DNA from: Bifidobacterium erythrocebi
GTDB taxonomy: Bacteria > Actinomycetota > Actinomycetes > Actinomycetales > Bifidobacteriaceae
NCBI RefSeq assembly: GCF_012932675.1
Contig: NZ_JAAIIF010000014.1
Location: 58,705-122,704 of the forward strand
Length of the DNA stretch: 64,000 nucleotides
Direction of reading: 5' to 3'
Positions 1 through 8,162 of this stretch are shown here, one piece after another. Numbering within the stretch: the stretch's first letter is position 1; each line of letters starts with the position of its first letter. Made by a program: the position numbers and the translations under genes. Under the pieces are notes generated by a model that was not told the DNA's origin, made no database searches, and saw only the letters and a program-made list of their open reading frames with translations.

Positions 1-1
1 C

Positions 2-1216
2 CGCAACACCCTCGCCGCACTGGAACCGCAGATCCCTGCAGCCAGCAAGCCGACGTTCGACGCGATGCTCGGTCAGCTCGACTCGGCGATCACCATGCAG
101 AACAATCTCGCCACGAGCCTGAAGCAAGCCTCCGCCGACGTGACCGCGAAGAAGAACACCGCCAGCGCCAACGGCAAGCAAATCACATCCCTTGCCGCAC
201 AGGCGCAGCAGGCCATAAGCGGCATCTCCACCGACTTCGCCACGACCATCAAACCGCAGCTCAACACCATCTCGCAGTCGATCACCAACGCCACCAGCGC
301 ACTGACCGCTGGCAAGACGACCCTGCAGAACGCCGTGGGCAGCGTGGACGACACCACCGCGAAGGCGCAGAGCACGCTGGCCGACGTGAAGGAATCGCTC
401 GACAAGACCGCGTCCAAGCTCGCCGCGACCGGAACCAAGCTCACCGAATTCACCACCAAGCTCGACGACGCGCTACACAGCTCCGACCTGGACGAGATCA
501 AGAAGGTGCTGGGCACCGATGCGGACACGCTGGCCGCCACAATCGCCGCGCCGGTACAGCTCAAGCGCACCGCCGTGTTCCCCGTCGCCGAATTCGGCTC
601 GGCGCTCGCCCCGTTGTACGTGATCATCCCGCTGTGGGTGGGCGCACTGCTCATGGGTGTGACGCTGAAAACCACGGTTTCGCGCCGCACCCGCAAGGCG
701 CTGGGCGATCCGAAACCCCACCAGCTGTTCCTCGGCCATTACGGCGTATTCGCGCTGATCTCGCTGCTGCAAAGCACGTTCTCGTCGGGCGGTTCGCTGC
801 TGTTCATGCACGTGCAGGCCGTGCACCCCTGGCTGTTCATGCTCACCAGCTGGGTGAGCTCGCTGGTGTTCTCGTTCTTCGTGTACACCATGGTGGTCAG
901 CTTCGGCAACGTGGGCAAGGCCATAGGCGTGCTCATGCTGATCATGCAGATCTCCGGATCGAACGCCGCCTACCCGTTGCAGATGCTGCCATCGTGGCTG
1001 AGCTCGATCAGCCCGTTCCTGCCGGCCACGCACGCGGTGACCGCACTGCGCGCCGCGATCGCGGGCATCTACGACATGGATTATTGGAAGGCCCTGGGGG
1101 CACTGCTGCTGTTCATTCTGCCACTGCTGCTAATCGGACTGCTACTGCGCAAGCCGTTGATCACGTTCAACCAGTGGTACGTCGCGAACATGGAAAGCAC
1201 CAAGCTGATCGCGTGA
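2..1216 (+). CDS. YhgE/Pip-type membrane protein, C-terminal part (5' end outside window)
   Basis: The reading frame is open from the first bases, so the gene starts upstream of the window; 404 residues are visible. The first ~180 residues are Ala/Thr/Ser-rich, helical and probably coiled coil, and are followed by a block of about six hydrophobic segments ending near the C-terminus. This long exported stalk followed by an ABC-2-like membrane domain is the plan of the YhgE/Pip family, whose members include phage-infection protein and ABC-2-type export permeases. The Pro-rich stretch around LPSWLSSISPFLPATHAV is typical of the conserved C-terminal membrane domain. A TetR gene follows 65 bp downstream on the same strand, so the pair probably forms a regulated export unit. 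Family assignment is good; the substrate cannot be read from sequence. Confidence 0.8.
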   Translation, partial: RNTLAALEPQIPAASKPTFDAMLGQLDSAITMQNNLATSLKQASADVTAKKNTASANGKQITSLAAQAQQAISGISTDFATTIKPQLNTISQSITNATSALTAGKTTLQNAVGSVDDTTAKAQSTLADVKESLDKTASKLAATGTKLTEFTTKLDDALHSSDLDEIKKVLGTDADTLAATIAAPVQLKRTAVFPVAEFGSALAPLYVIIPLWVGALLMGVTLKTTVSRRTRKALGDPKPHQLFLGHYGVFALISLLQSTFSSGGSLLFMHVQAVHPWLFMLTSWVSSLVFSFFVYTMVVSFGNVGKAIGVLMLIMQISGSNAAYPLQMLPSWLSSISPFLPATHAVTALRAAIAGIYDMDYWKALGALLLFILPLLLIGLLLRKPLITFNQWYVANMESTKLIA

Positions 1217-1281
1217 CCGTGTGGAACCGGCTGAGCGCAATGAGCGTGCAATGAGAGAGTGCGCAATGAGAGAAGGACATC

Positions 1282-1992
1282 ATGACCATCACCACGAAGC
1301 TGGCCGGAGCAGCCAGCGCACGTGCGGCACGGATGCGTGAGGCGACCGACCGCAAAATCGTGCAGGCGACGCTGCAGATCGCCACGTCGCGCGGCATCGG
1401 GGCGGTGACCATCGAAGAGGTGGCCAGACGTTCCGGCGTGGCGAAAACCACGATCTACCGCCGTTACCGCAATACCGGCGATCTGCTACGCAAGATCCAG
1501 ATCGAGACGAGCGGCACGTTCGAGACGGATGACATCGAGCCCACGCGCGACGGTCTGCATCGTCTGCTGGAACGCGTGATGACGGCGTTCAACGGGGAGA
1601 TCGGGCTCAAAGCCGTCGGTCTGGCGCTGAGTTCGGACAACGACTACGTGAAGGGACTGGCCGGGCAGGTGATCATGCCTGCGGAACAGCGCTTCAACGA
1701 TTTCCTGCGACGTGGCGAGACGGCGGGAATCTTCCGGCAAGGACTCGATACGAGGTTCCTGTTCAGCACGGTGCTCGGGTCCATGCTGGCGTACAAGGCG
1801 ATGCAGGAGCGGCTGGGCGCGGCCGATGCGAACGGCGGCGACAACAAGGCCGAGACCGGTACCGCCGGAGCCAAAACCGACGCCGACGCCGCTAGCGAAG
1901 CCGACGCAACCGGCCATGCGGGCAGCGCTAGCAGCACCGGAACATGGGCCGACCACATGACGAACCTGCTCTGGCCCGCCCTGGCCGCCTAG
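1282..1992 (+). CDS. TetR/AcrR family transcriptional regulator
   Basis: A 236-residue protein with a classical N-terminal TetR helix-turn-helix at about residues 25-70 (core GVAKTTIYRRYRNTGDLL). The remaining ~150 residues form the variable ligand/dimer domain, with a low-complexity Ala/Asp/Gly-rich tail from about residue 185 to 225 that looks like an unstructured expansion. AGAAGGA lies just before the ATG. The gene sits 65 bp behind the YhgE/Pip-like membrane protein and probably represses that unit, as TetR regulators next to exporters usually do; this is inference from position. No clear palindromic operator was identified because the likely promoter is outside the window. Confidence 0.88.
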   Translation: MTITTKLAGAASARAARMREATDRKIVQATLQIATSRGIGAVTIEEVARRSGVAKTTIYRRYRNTGDLLRKIQIETSGTFETDDIEPTRDGLHRLLERVMTAFNGEIGLKAVGLALSSDNDYVKGLAGQVIMPAEQRFNDFLRRGETAGIFRQGLDTRFLFSTVLGSMLAYKAMQERLGAADANGGDNKAETGTAGAKTDADAASEADATGHAGSASSTGTWADHMTNLLWPALAA

Positions 1993-1997
1993 ACTCC

Positions 1998-2070
1998 CCG
2001 TATTCCATACAGCCGGTATAGCCCGGCGGATGACGTGTTCGACACACTCAAGGAGCAATTGCGCTGCCGG
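1998..2070 (+). repeat. Flanking repeat copy A, related to half of the 79-bp hairpin
   Basis: A roughly 73-bp sequence that recurs at 2347-2424 in the same orientation, so the two copies bracket the 52-bp array between them. Both contain a CGGCGGATGRCGTGTTCG block followed by an ACTCAAGGAGC block. The stretch ATGACGTGTTCGACACACTC here closely matches the minus strand of the hairpin at 33624-33702. Only one arm of that hairpin is recognisable here. Confidence 0.6.
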
Positions 2071-2081
2071 AAGACGTTCCA

Positions 2082-2344
2082 GCGTGGCCAGATGGGGAAG
2101 CCTTCCTAACCTGGCTACGATGCAGCCTCCCTCGGCGTAGCCAAACGTGTGCAGCATCCCGATCCTGCCACGCTTATGCCATCCCAACGGTGCCATTCGC
2201 CGATATCATCCGGCTCTTGCTACGCCTAACCGCTCGTAGCGTAGCCATCACTGGGCATCATCCGCACTTGCCCACACCTACGCACCCTTCTGCGTGGCCA
2301 TTCCCGGACGGTCCACACATTTAGCCACGCCTAGCTGTGCAGGC
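2082..2344 (+). repeat. Degenerate 52/53-bp phased array, five units
   Basis: Units start at 2082, 2134, 2187, 2240 and 2292. Each opens with a GCGTGGCC-like box and has a GGCCACGCC-like box about 30 bp further on, so each unit is a weak inverted repeat. The sequence between boxes is poorly conserved while the spacing is nearly constant. The same unit occurs eight times at 33192-33607. There is no credible gene in the 1993-2431 gap. Confidence 0.75.
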
Positions 2345-2346
2345 TT

Positions 2347-2424
2347 CCGTATTCTGCCGTTTATGGCAGGTATAGGCCGGCGGATGGCGTGTTCGGCATA
2401 CTCAAGGAGCTGCGCTGCGACGGG
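2347..2424 (+). repeat. Flanking repeat copy B
   Basis: Diverged direct copy of 1998-2070: both start CCGTATTC, contain GGTATAG then GGCGGATGRCGTGTTCG, and end with CTCAAGGAGC followed by TGCGCTGC. It lies on the far side of the five-unit 52-bp array and ends just before the 3' end of the FMN-binding lipoprotein gene. Confidence 0.6.
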
Positions 2425-2431
2425 TGGCTCG

Positions 2432-2986
2432 TCAGGAATCGGAAGGAAACGAGGCCTCCTGCCTCGCCACCTCCAGGGCCTTGTTGAACGCTTCGGATGT
2501 CCAGCTGGCACCGGCCACCTTGTCGACCTTCAGGCCTTTGAGTGGCTTGCCGTCCACCACGCCGTTGATGGCGTTGGCGAATTCGGTTTGATGCTTCTTG
2601 GAGATCGAGGTGAACGGGTGCCCGACGATATCCACCTTCTCGACGTTCCCCTGTTTCACGGTGAGTTTCACGTCGATGGTGTCCTCACCCACCGGCCCGT
2701 ACTGACCGTTGATCTTGTAGGTGCCGTCGGCGTAGTTGCCGGTGTCCTTCTTATCGGATGTTGTGGAGTTCGGATCGTCGGCATGGTTCTTGACGGTATC
2801 ATCGGACGAATCGGACGAATCGGAATTCTTCTTCGACTCCTCCTCCTGCGATTGCACGCTTTCGCCGGAATTGCCGGCGTATTCGTCATCCATCGGCGTG
2901 GCCTTGGGCTCGCCGCACGCGGTGAGCAGCACAAGACCCGCCGCGGTCAGCGCGACCGCCTTGACCGCGTCCTGTTTGCTGGGCAT
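2432..2986 (-). CDS. FMN-binding domain lipoprotein
   Basis: A 184-residue protein with a lipoprotein signal peptide (lipobox LLTAC, Cys about residue 24), an acidic Ser/Asp/Glu-rich linker to about residue 85, and an FMN_bind-type domain to the end. The domain ends with AGASWTSEAF, matching the Gly-Ala-Ser/Thr flavinylation motif of families that receive covalent FMN from ApbE. It is the last gene of the iron-uptake operon, 91 bp behind the ABC ATPase, and has the RBS GGAAAGGA. It is probably anchored outside the membrane and passes electrons, for instance for iron reduction before FTR1 transport; that role is inference. A candidate ApbE modifying enzyme is encoded at 44975-46441. Confidence 0.82.
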   Translation of the reverse strand: MPSKQDAVKAVALTAAGLVLLTACGEPKATPMDDEYAGNSGESVQSQEEESKKNSDSSDSSDDTVKNHADDPNSTTSDKKDTGNYADGTYKINGQYGPVGEDTIDVKLTVKQGNVEKVDIVGHPFTSISKKHQTEFANAINGVVDGKPLKGLKVDKVAGASWTSEAFNKALEVARQEASFPSDS

Positions 2987-3077
2987 ATGGTTTTCCTTTC
3001 CGCTTTCCGTATTTCCGCACAGCCTGATGCCGGCACGACCATCAAATCGCGCTCACTACATCCGCCGTGCACTGCCG

Positions 3078-3878
3078 CTACTTCTCGGAGCCGCCTGTTT
3101 TGGCGGATTTGGTCGGATCGGCGAAGTCGATGGCCGTCTCGCCATGCTGCGCGCCTTCAGCCACAGAACCGGTGAACGCCGGCTTGCCGCCAGCCGCCTC
3201 GTACGCCTTGCGCGCCTCCTCATCGTTCCACTTCTCCCCCACGAGCACACCGTGGTTGAGCATGATCTCACGCTCCGCACAGCTGGCGACCAGCGCATCA
3301 TGCGTCACCACGATGATCGTCGTGCCCTGCTCGTGCAGCTGGCGGAACAGGTCGAGTACGATCTTCTCGTTCTTCTCGTCCAGATTGCCGGTGGGTTCGT
3401 CGGCCAGAATGATCTTCGGGCAGTTGATCAGCGCACGCGCGATGCACACACGCTGCTGCTCGCCGCCGGACAGCTGGCTGGGCAGGTGGTGCGCGCGGTC
3501 CTTCAATCCCACGCGTTCCAAGGCTTCCAGCGCCTGCCGCTCGTCGACCACGGAATGGTAGTACTGCGCCACCATCACGTTCTCCACGGCCGTCAGGTGC
3601 GGCACTAGATAGAACTTCTGGAACACCAGGCCGATCATGTTCTTGCGCACGTCAGCCAGCTGCTTGGCGTTCAGGTCCTCCAGCTTGCGGCCTTCCAGCT
3701 TCACGGAGCCCTTGGAGGGGGTGTCCATGCAGCCGATCATGTTCATGAGCGTGGTCTTGCCGGAGCCGGACGAGCCGACGATGGCGAGCCACTGGCCTTG
3801 CGGCACGGTGAGGTTGAGGTCGTCCACGGCATGCAGTTCGCCGTAGATCTTGCAGATATGGTCAAGTTCAAGCAGCAT
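3078..3878 (-). CDS. ABC transporter ATP-binding protein (LolD/MacB type)
   Basis: A 266-residue ATPase with Walker [13 protein letters not shown], signature [15 protein letters not shown] and Walker [13 protein letters not shown], the ADEPTGNLD form being typical of the LolD/MacB/FtsE branch that works with FtsX-type permeases. The last ~35 residues extend past the usual domain end and are polar. Start chosen at ATG 3878 behind GGAACGCC. Two FtsX-type permeases lie immediately upstream in the same operon and are the obvious partners. Such complexes are often mechanotransmitters or lipoprotein extractors rather than importers, so it may handle the lipoproteins of this operon; the exact job is unknown. 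Confidence 0.9.
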   Translation of the reverse strand: MLLELDHICKIYGELHAVDDLNLTVPQGQWLAIVGSSGSGKTTLMNMIGCMDTPSKGSVKLEGRKLEDLNAKQLADVRKNMIGLVFQKFYLVPHLTAVENVMVAQYYHSVVDERQALEALERVGLKDRAHHLPSQLSGGEQQRVCIARALINCPKIILADEPTGNLDEKNEKIVLDLFRQLHEQGTTIIVVTHDALVASCAEREIMLNHGVLVGEKWNDEEARKAYEAAGGKPAFTGSVAEGAQHGETAIDFADPTKSAKTGGSEK

Positions 3879-3932
3879 TGGCGTTCCTTATACGTTCGTT
3901 GATATATGCGTTTTCGGTTTGGCGACGGGCGA

Positions 3933-5234
3933 TCATTCCTCGCGGAGCACGACGGCCGGGTCGATGCGCGTGGCGCGGCGGACGGGCGGCACGGAGGCGA
4001 GCACGGCAAGCAGCACGCTGAGCACGAGCGAGGCCAGTCCGAGCGGCCAGTTGAATCCGATGGCTCGGTCGAACACCGTCTGGCACAGCACGCGCGCCAG
4101 CAGGTAGCCGAGCGCGGTGCCGATCAGGCCGCCGACCAGGCCGTAGATGGCGGATTCCACGTAGAATTCGGTGCCGATGGCGTGCGCGGATGCGCCGAGC
4201 GCCTTGCGCAGGCCGATCTCGTTGCGGCGCTGCGAGACGATCGAGCTGATCGTGGTGCCCACGCCGACCAGGGTGAGCACCAGAACCACCAGCGACACGA
4301 TCCAGAACAACGTCTGCAGCATGGCGATGATGCGCGTATCGGATGAGGTGATCTTGGTGACCGTCTGCGCCTTCACGCCGGTGTTCGGGTTGGCGTTCAG
4401 GGATTTCACGATGGCATCGAGGTCGGAGCCGACGGCGTTGACGGAGTATTCGATGACGTCCGCGCCGCGCTTGGAACCAGCGAGCTTGGCCACATCGGCG
4501 TTGACGGCGTAGACGATCTCGTCCTCGTTGCCGCCGGTGTCAACGATGCCGGCCACGCGGAATTCGGTGCCGGAGGTCTCCATGATGCTGGACGAGACGC
4601 GGCCGTCCTGTTTGACCTCGCTTTCGGTCTTTCCCAGCGCGCCCGAAGCGGACGATGCGCCGCCGTTGTCGGAGGCGCGGTAGCCGATGGTGATGCGCAA
4701 GCCGATCCTCACGCCGAGCGCGTCGGCCACGTCGCGCCCGAGCATCACATTGCCCGCGCTCGGCCAGTCGCCGGTGACGTTCCAGTGACGGTTAAGCGCC
4801 TTCACATCCGCGGTGGTGATGCCGGCCAGTGTGTAAGGGGCGGAATTGATGCGCACGCTTTCGTAGCGGTATGCGGCGGTTTTCGCACCGTATTCGCCGG
4901 AGACCAACGCGGTGACGTTCCTGGCGTCGGCGCTGTCGATGCCGTTGGATTTGCTGCCGGATTCGCGCGGGGTGACGATGAGGTTCGCACCGTATGCGCG
5001 CATCTCCTCGTTCATCTGCTGCGGCACCGCGATGCAGACCGCGGCAAGACAGAACAGCGTGGCGGCACCGACGAGCACGGCGATCACCGCCATAATCGCG
5101 CGGGAACGACGGCGGAACACCGCACCCCACAGCATGGTGGCGAACATCTTCCGATTGGTCATCGTCGCGCTCTTCGCCGAAGCCTTCGGCTCGGCACCGT
5201 TACCGGATTTCCCTGATTGACGATCAGCGACCAT
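3933..5234 (-). CDS. FtsX-type ABC transporter permease, second copy
   Basis: A 433-residue permease: a short cytoplasmic N-terminus, a first membrane segment at about residues 40-65, a large extracytoplasmic MacB-like domain, and three C-terminal membrane segments typical of FtsX/MacB. Start at ATG 5234 because GGAGG sits six bases before it; the open frame continues upstream to 5324 but that part has no family similarity. The C-terminus ends PAVVLREE, the usual FtsX-family tail. It forms a pair with the permease at 5321-6655 and is served by the ATPase at 3078-3878. The 5' junction carries a 17-bp duplication (see the repeat entry). Confidence 0.87.
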   Translation of the reverse strand: MVADRQSGKSGNGAEPKASAKSATMTNRKMFATMLWGAVFRRRSRAIMAVIAVLVGAATLFCLAAVCIAVPQQMNEEMRAYGANLIVTPRESGSKSNGIDSADARNVTALVSGEYGAKTAAYRYESVRINSAPYTLAGITTADVKALNRHWNVTGDWPSAGNVMLGRDVADALGVRIGLRITIGYRASDNGGASSASGALGKTESEVKQDGRVSSSIMETSGTEFRVAGIVDTGGNEDEIVYAVNADVAKLAGSKRGADVIEYSVNAVGSDLDAIVKSLNANPNTGVKAQTVTKITSSDTRIIAMLQTLFWIVSLVVLVLTLVGVGTTISSIVSQRRNEIGLRKALGASAHAIGTEFYVESAIYGLVGGLIGTALGYLLARVLCQTVFDRAIGFNWPLGLASLVLSVLLAVLASVPPVRRATRIDPAVVLREE

Positions 5235-5346
5235 GAAGCACCTCCGCGGACGAACAGTCCAGTGGACTGTTCGTGATTGAGGCCGCAGCTGCGGCCGAAT
5301 GTACCGGACCTCCCACCAACTCACCTTCCATGAAGCACCTCCGCAG
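5228..5346 (-). repeat. 17-bp direct repeats bracketing a palindromic insert between the permease genes
   Basis: The minus-strand sequence GCGGAGGTGCTTCATGG occurs at 5231-5247 and again at 5328-5344. The first copy carries the RBS and ATG of the downstream permease; the second encodes the last residues (AEVLHG) of the upstream permease. Between them are an almost perfect 23-bp palindrome at 5251-5273 and the perfect palindrome GGCCGCAGCTGCGGCC at 5281-5296. Confidence 0.7.
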
Positions 5347-6655
5347 GTTTAAGCCCAAGAATCGAACGAATGGACGAGAACGACGCCAGCAATATGGTGA
5401 TGGCAAGCAGCACGAACACCAGCACGAACACCATGGGCCGCATCGTGATGCCCGAACCGAACACCACATGTCCCACGATCTGCGCCATGCCGGATCCGAG
5501 CAGCGCACCCACCACGGCACCGACCAGCGAGATCACCGCGGTCTCAGCCAGCATCAGACGCGATACGGCACCGTCGGTCGCGCCGATGGCCTTGAGCAGC
5601 GCGAGCTCGGCACCGCGCTCGCCGATCGCCGAAGCCATCAGGTTCGCCACGGCGATCGCCGCCGCGATCAGCGACAGCACAGTCATCAGCACCATCACCG
5701 CCTGCGTCTTCTGCAACACGTCACCTTGCAGTGCGGCCACCTGGCGGACCTGCTTGGCCACCGCGCCCGGAATCACCTCTTCGATCTGGTAGGCGATCGA
5801 GCTTGGGTATGCGGTGCAATACCAGGTTTCCCACTCGTCCTGGGTGAGCGCGGCGGGGTTCTTGGAGGCTTTGCGCGCCAGGTCGTTGTCCGGCGTGGTG
5901 AGCGCCTTGACCTCGATCCTGTCGATGGAATCCGGCAGGTCGGCAAGCCGCTGTGCCGCCGAGGAGGGGATGTACATGCCGTTGTCGTCGGAGTCGCCGG
6001 ACTCGTAGATGCCGGTGATATGCACCTTCTGCTTGGTGCGCTGGCCGGATGCGGTGGTCTTGTTCAGCGTGACCGTGCCGCCGACCCGCACGCCCAGCTT
6101 GTCGGCGAGCGTCTTGCCGATCATGCCCTGCGAGCTGTCGTCCTTGGGCCAGGAGCCGTCGATCTTCCACCAGGAGCGCATGCCGTTCATGCCGGCCACG
6201 GTGGATTCGCCGGAGTCCATGTGCAGGGTCTTGGCGAACCATGTGCCCACGACCGGCACGTTCGCGGCCTTGCAGGAGCCCGATGCCGAGCCGGAGCAAT
6301 CGATGTCGGCGTGGATGTTGAGTTCCGGCGCGAAGTTCGTGATGTTGAACGCCCAGAAGATCGTCTTGATTTTGGGTGCGTCCGATTCCTTGAGGAAGGT
6401 GGTCGAATCGGTGGCGTCGGACTGCGTGGAATCGCCGGTGTTGTACAGGTCGTTCACCACTGCGTCGGCCTTGGGCTGCACCACGATGTTCGACCCGTAG
6501 GTGGAGAGTTCGGCGTTGAGCTTGTCACCCACGTCGAACACCACGCCGAGCATGGCCACGCTCACCGCGGCCGACAGACAGACGGTGACGGCGATCAGCA
6601 GACGGCGCTTGAACTGCCTGCTGAACGACCGCATGATCATTCGTATGAAGAACAT
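5321..6655 (-). CDS. FtsX-type ABC transporter permease, first copy
   Basis: A 444-residue FtsX/MacB-like permease with an N-terminal membrane anchor, a long extracytoplasmic region (about residues 45-300) and three C-terminal membrane segments; it ends LGLKPAEVLHGR. The extracytoplasmic part contains the pair CSGSASGSC and several further Cys/Ser-rich loops. ATG 6655 is preceded by GGAGCC and lies 13 bp after the end of the DUF2318 gene, so the genes are co-transcribed. With the second permease and the ATPase it should form a heterodimeric ABC complex. Homologous gene sets next to FTR1/P19 are known in bifidobacteria and other bacteria; its transport substrate is not evident. Confidence 0.87.
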   Translation of the reverse strand: MFFIRMIMRSFSRQFKRRLLIAVTVCLSAAVSVAMLGVVFDVGDKLNAELSTYGSNIVVQPKADAVVNDLYNTGDSTQSDATDSTTFLKESDAPKIKTIFWAFNITNFAPELNIHADIDCSGSASGSCKAANVPVVGTWFAKTLHMDSGESTVAGMNGMRSWWKIDGSWPKDDSSQGMIGKTLADKLGVRVGGTVTLNKTTASGQRTKQKVHITGIYESGDSDDNGMYIPSSAAQRLADLPDSIDRIEVKALTTPDNDLARKASKNPAALTQDEWETWYCTAYPSSIAYQIEEVIPGAVAKQVRQVAALQGDVLQKTQAVMVLMTVLSLIAAAIAVANLMASAIGERGAELALLKAIGATDGAVSRLMLAETAVISLVGAVVGALLGSGMAQIVGHVVFGSGITMRPMVFVLVFVLLAITILLASFSSIRSILGLKPAEVLHGR

Positions 6656-6668
6656 GTTGGCTCCTCAC

Positions 6669-7940
6669 TCACTGGAAGTGCGCCGACAATGCGTCGAGCA
6701 CGGAGGTCTGGATGACGATTTTGCCGGGTTTGACCTGGTAGTCGAAGGGGATGGGGTTGCAGCCGCCCTTGAAGCCGATGGTGGCGAGGTTGATGGCCAC
6801 GTCGCATTTCTTGCAGATGATCTTGCCGTCCTTCTCGTAGTAGCCGGCGTCGCCGCAGTTCTCGCAGGCGTCGAGGCCGATGCCGTACGCGCCGCCGTTC
6901 TTCTTGATGATGATGAACCGCATGACGGTGCCGTCCTTGGCCTTGTACTGGAAGCGGTGCAGGTGGCCGTCGGACACCTGGGCGAAGGTGATGGTGGCGA
7001 CGCCGTCCTTGAGGGAATACTGTTCGGGGGGCGACAGCGTGACGGTTTTCTGCGTCTGCGCCACACCGTAGGTGAGGGCCACGGTCACGCCGATGATGGC
7101 GACCAGACTCCATGCGCCGGCGGCCTTCGCACGGCGGCCGAACGCGACGTGGGCACGCACGATGGCCTCGTTGTCGCCGGTCTTCGCGGTGGTGAAGCCC
7201 TTGACGATGGAGGCGACGGCGGGGATGAGGAACACCACCGCCATGGCGATGACCATGGTGCGCTGGTGGTTGATGCTCCACACGAGCAGCAGGAACAGTT
7301 CGGTGGGAAAGCTCACGATGCGCTTGGATTGGAGGATCTGCGCGAGATCGGTGAAGTGCGTGGCGAACAGCAGCGCGACCTGCAGGAGCGCGGCGAGGGT
7401 GAACGACCAGTGCGGCGTGGTGGAGCGCATGGTGCGGAAGATGCATGCGGCCACGATGGCGGTGGCGGCGCCGAGCGCGAAGCCCAGGGCGCGCAGCAGC
7501 ATGGCGGAGGTGAAGACCGGATCGCCCGGTTCTACGAAGATGGTGAGTCGGAGGATGACGTCGGGCAGGGCGCGGAAGGTGGTGGCTGCGATGGCGAACG
7601 CCGCGACGGCGTTGGCGATGTTGAGCCGCGCGGGGTGCTCGTGCCAGTTTCCGGTGGTCGCGCGTGCGCGCAGGATGATGACGAATGCCGCGATGTCGAG
7701 GACGACGCAGCACCATAGCGTCGGATAGTTGATGAAGGTGCGCTGGTTGATCACCGCGGTGGCGCGCAGTGCGGCGAAGACGACCGCGCCCACGAAACCG
7801 ACGATGAGGCCGGCGAGCCGCCAATATCGGCTCGTCGGCTTGTCCCGTCCCTCGCCCACGGTGAGCATGACGCTCAGCGTCATGACCAGCAACGCCGGCG
7901 CCAACGTTCCTTGAAGCACCGTCACATACTGCAGCAGCAT
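6669..7940 (-). CDS. DUF2318 membrane protein of the iron-uptake system
   Basis: A 423-residue protein: about eight to ten hydrophobic segments over residues 1-290, then a C-terminal extracytoplasmic DUF2318 domain. That domain holds the Cys pairs CENCGDAGYY and CKKCD and a third GGCNPIP, a pattern proposed to hold an Fe-S cluster or metal. DUF2318 proteins accompany FTR1 and P19 in bacterial iron-uptake loci and are thought to act in electron transfer for iron oxidation or reduction. ATG 7940 follows AGAGGAACG. It is separated from the P19 gene by 222 bp containing a strong 79-bp hairpin, so downstream expression may be modulated there. Confidence 0.88.
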   Translation of the reverse strand: MLLQYVTVLQGTLAPALLVMTLSVMLTVGEGRDKPTSRYWRLAGLIVGFVGAVVFAALRATAVINQRTFINYPTLWCCVVLDIAAFVIILRARATTGNWHEHPARLNIANAVAAFAIAATTFRALPDVILRLTIFVEPGDPVFTSAMLLRALGFALGAATAIVAACIFRTMRSTTPHWSFTLAALLQVALLFATHFTDLAQILQSKRIVSFPTELFLLLVWSINHQRTMVIAMAVVFLIPAVASIVKGFTTAKTGDNEAIVRAHVAFGRRAKAAGAWSLVAIIGVTVALTYGVAQTQKTVTLSPPEQYSLKDGVATITFAQVSDGHLHRFQYKAKDGTVMRFIIIKKNGGAYGIGLDACENCGDAGYYEKDGKIICKKCDVAINLATIGFKGGCNPIPFDYQVKPGKIVIQTSVLDALSAHFQ

Positions 7941-8036
7941 CGTTCCTCTTATCTATTCGTTGTTCCAACCCAACACAAAGCCCACGCCCACGCTCCCAAA
8001 GGCCCGCATATCAACGCTCCCCAGAAAACGCCAGAG

Positions 8037-8115
8037 GCGGTTTCCCTATGTGATGCTCGACCGTAGGCTTGGCCGAACGGCCTTGAGTGTGTCGAGCATC
8101 ACATAGGGAAACCGC
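8037..8115. repeat. 79-bp perfect hairpin, 25-bp arms with conserved 29-nt loop (copy 1)
   Basis: Left arm 8037-8061 and right arm 8091-8115 are perfectly complementary over 25 bp. The 29-nt loop at 8062-8090 contains an inner hairpin GGCCGAACGGCC. The loop is identical, base for base, to the loop of the hairpin at 33649-33677, while the arms differ at eight positions that are all compensated. There is no T-run after the stem on either strand, so it is not a standard intrinsic terminator. It lies inside the iron operon, between the P19 and DUF2318 genes. Confidence 0.9.
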
Positions 8116-8162
8116 AACAGGGTTACATCCTTCTCAACAAGAGCGGCAGATATACCCTTCTC

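Noticed and set aside
5273..6715. Long plus-strand open frame of 480 codons opposite the first FtsX permease
   Set aside because: Product is rich in His/Arg/Gly without any family pattern; it is the high-GC antisense shadow of the permease. Many similar frames exist opposite other genes.
8037..8115. Intrinsic terminator
   Set aside because: Stem is strong, but no T-run follows on either strand and the loop is long and conserved; kept as a repeat element.
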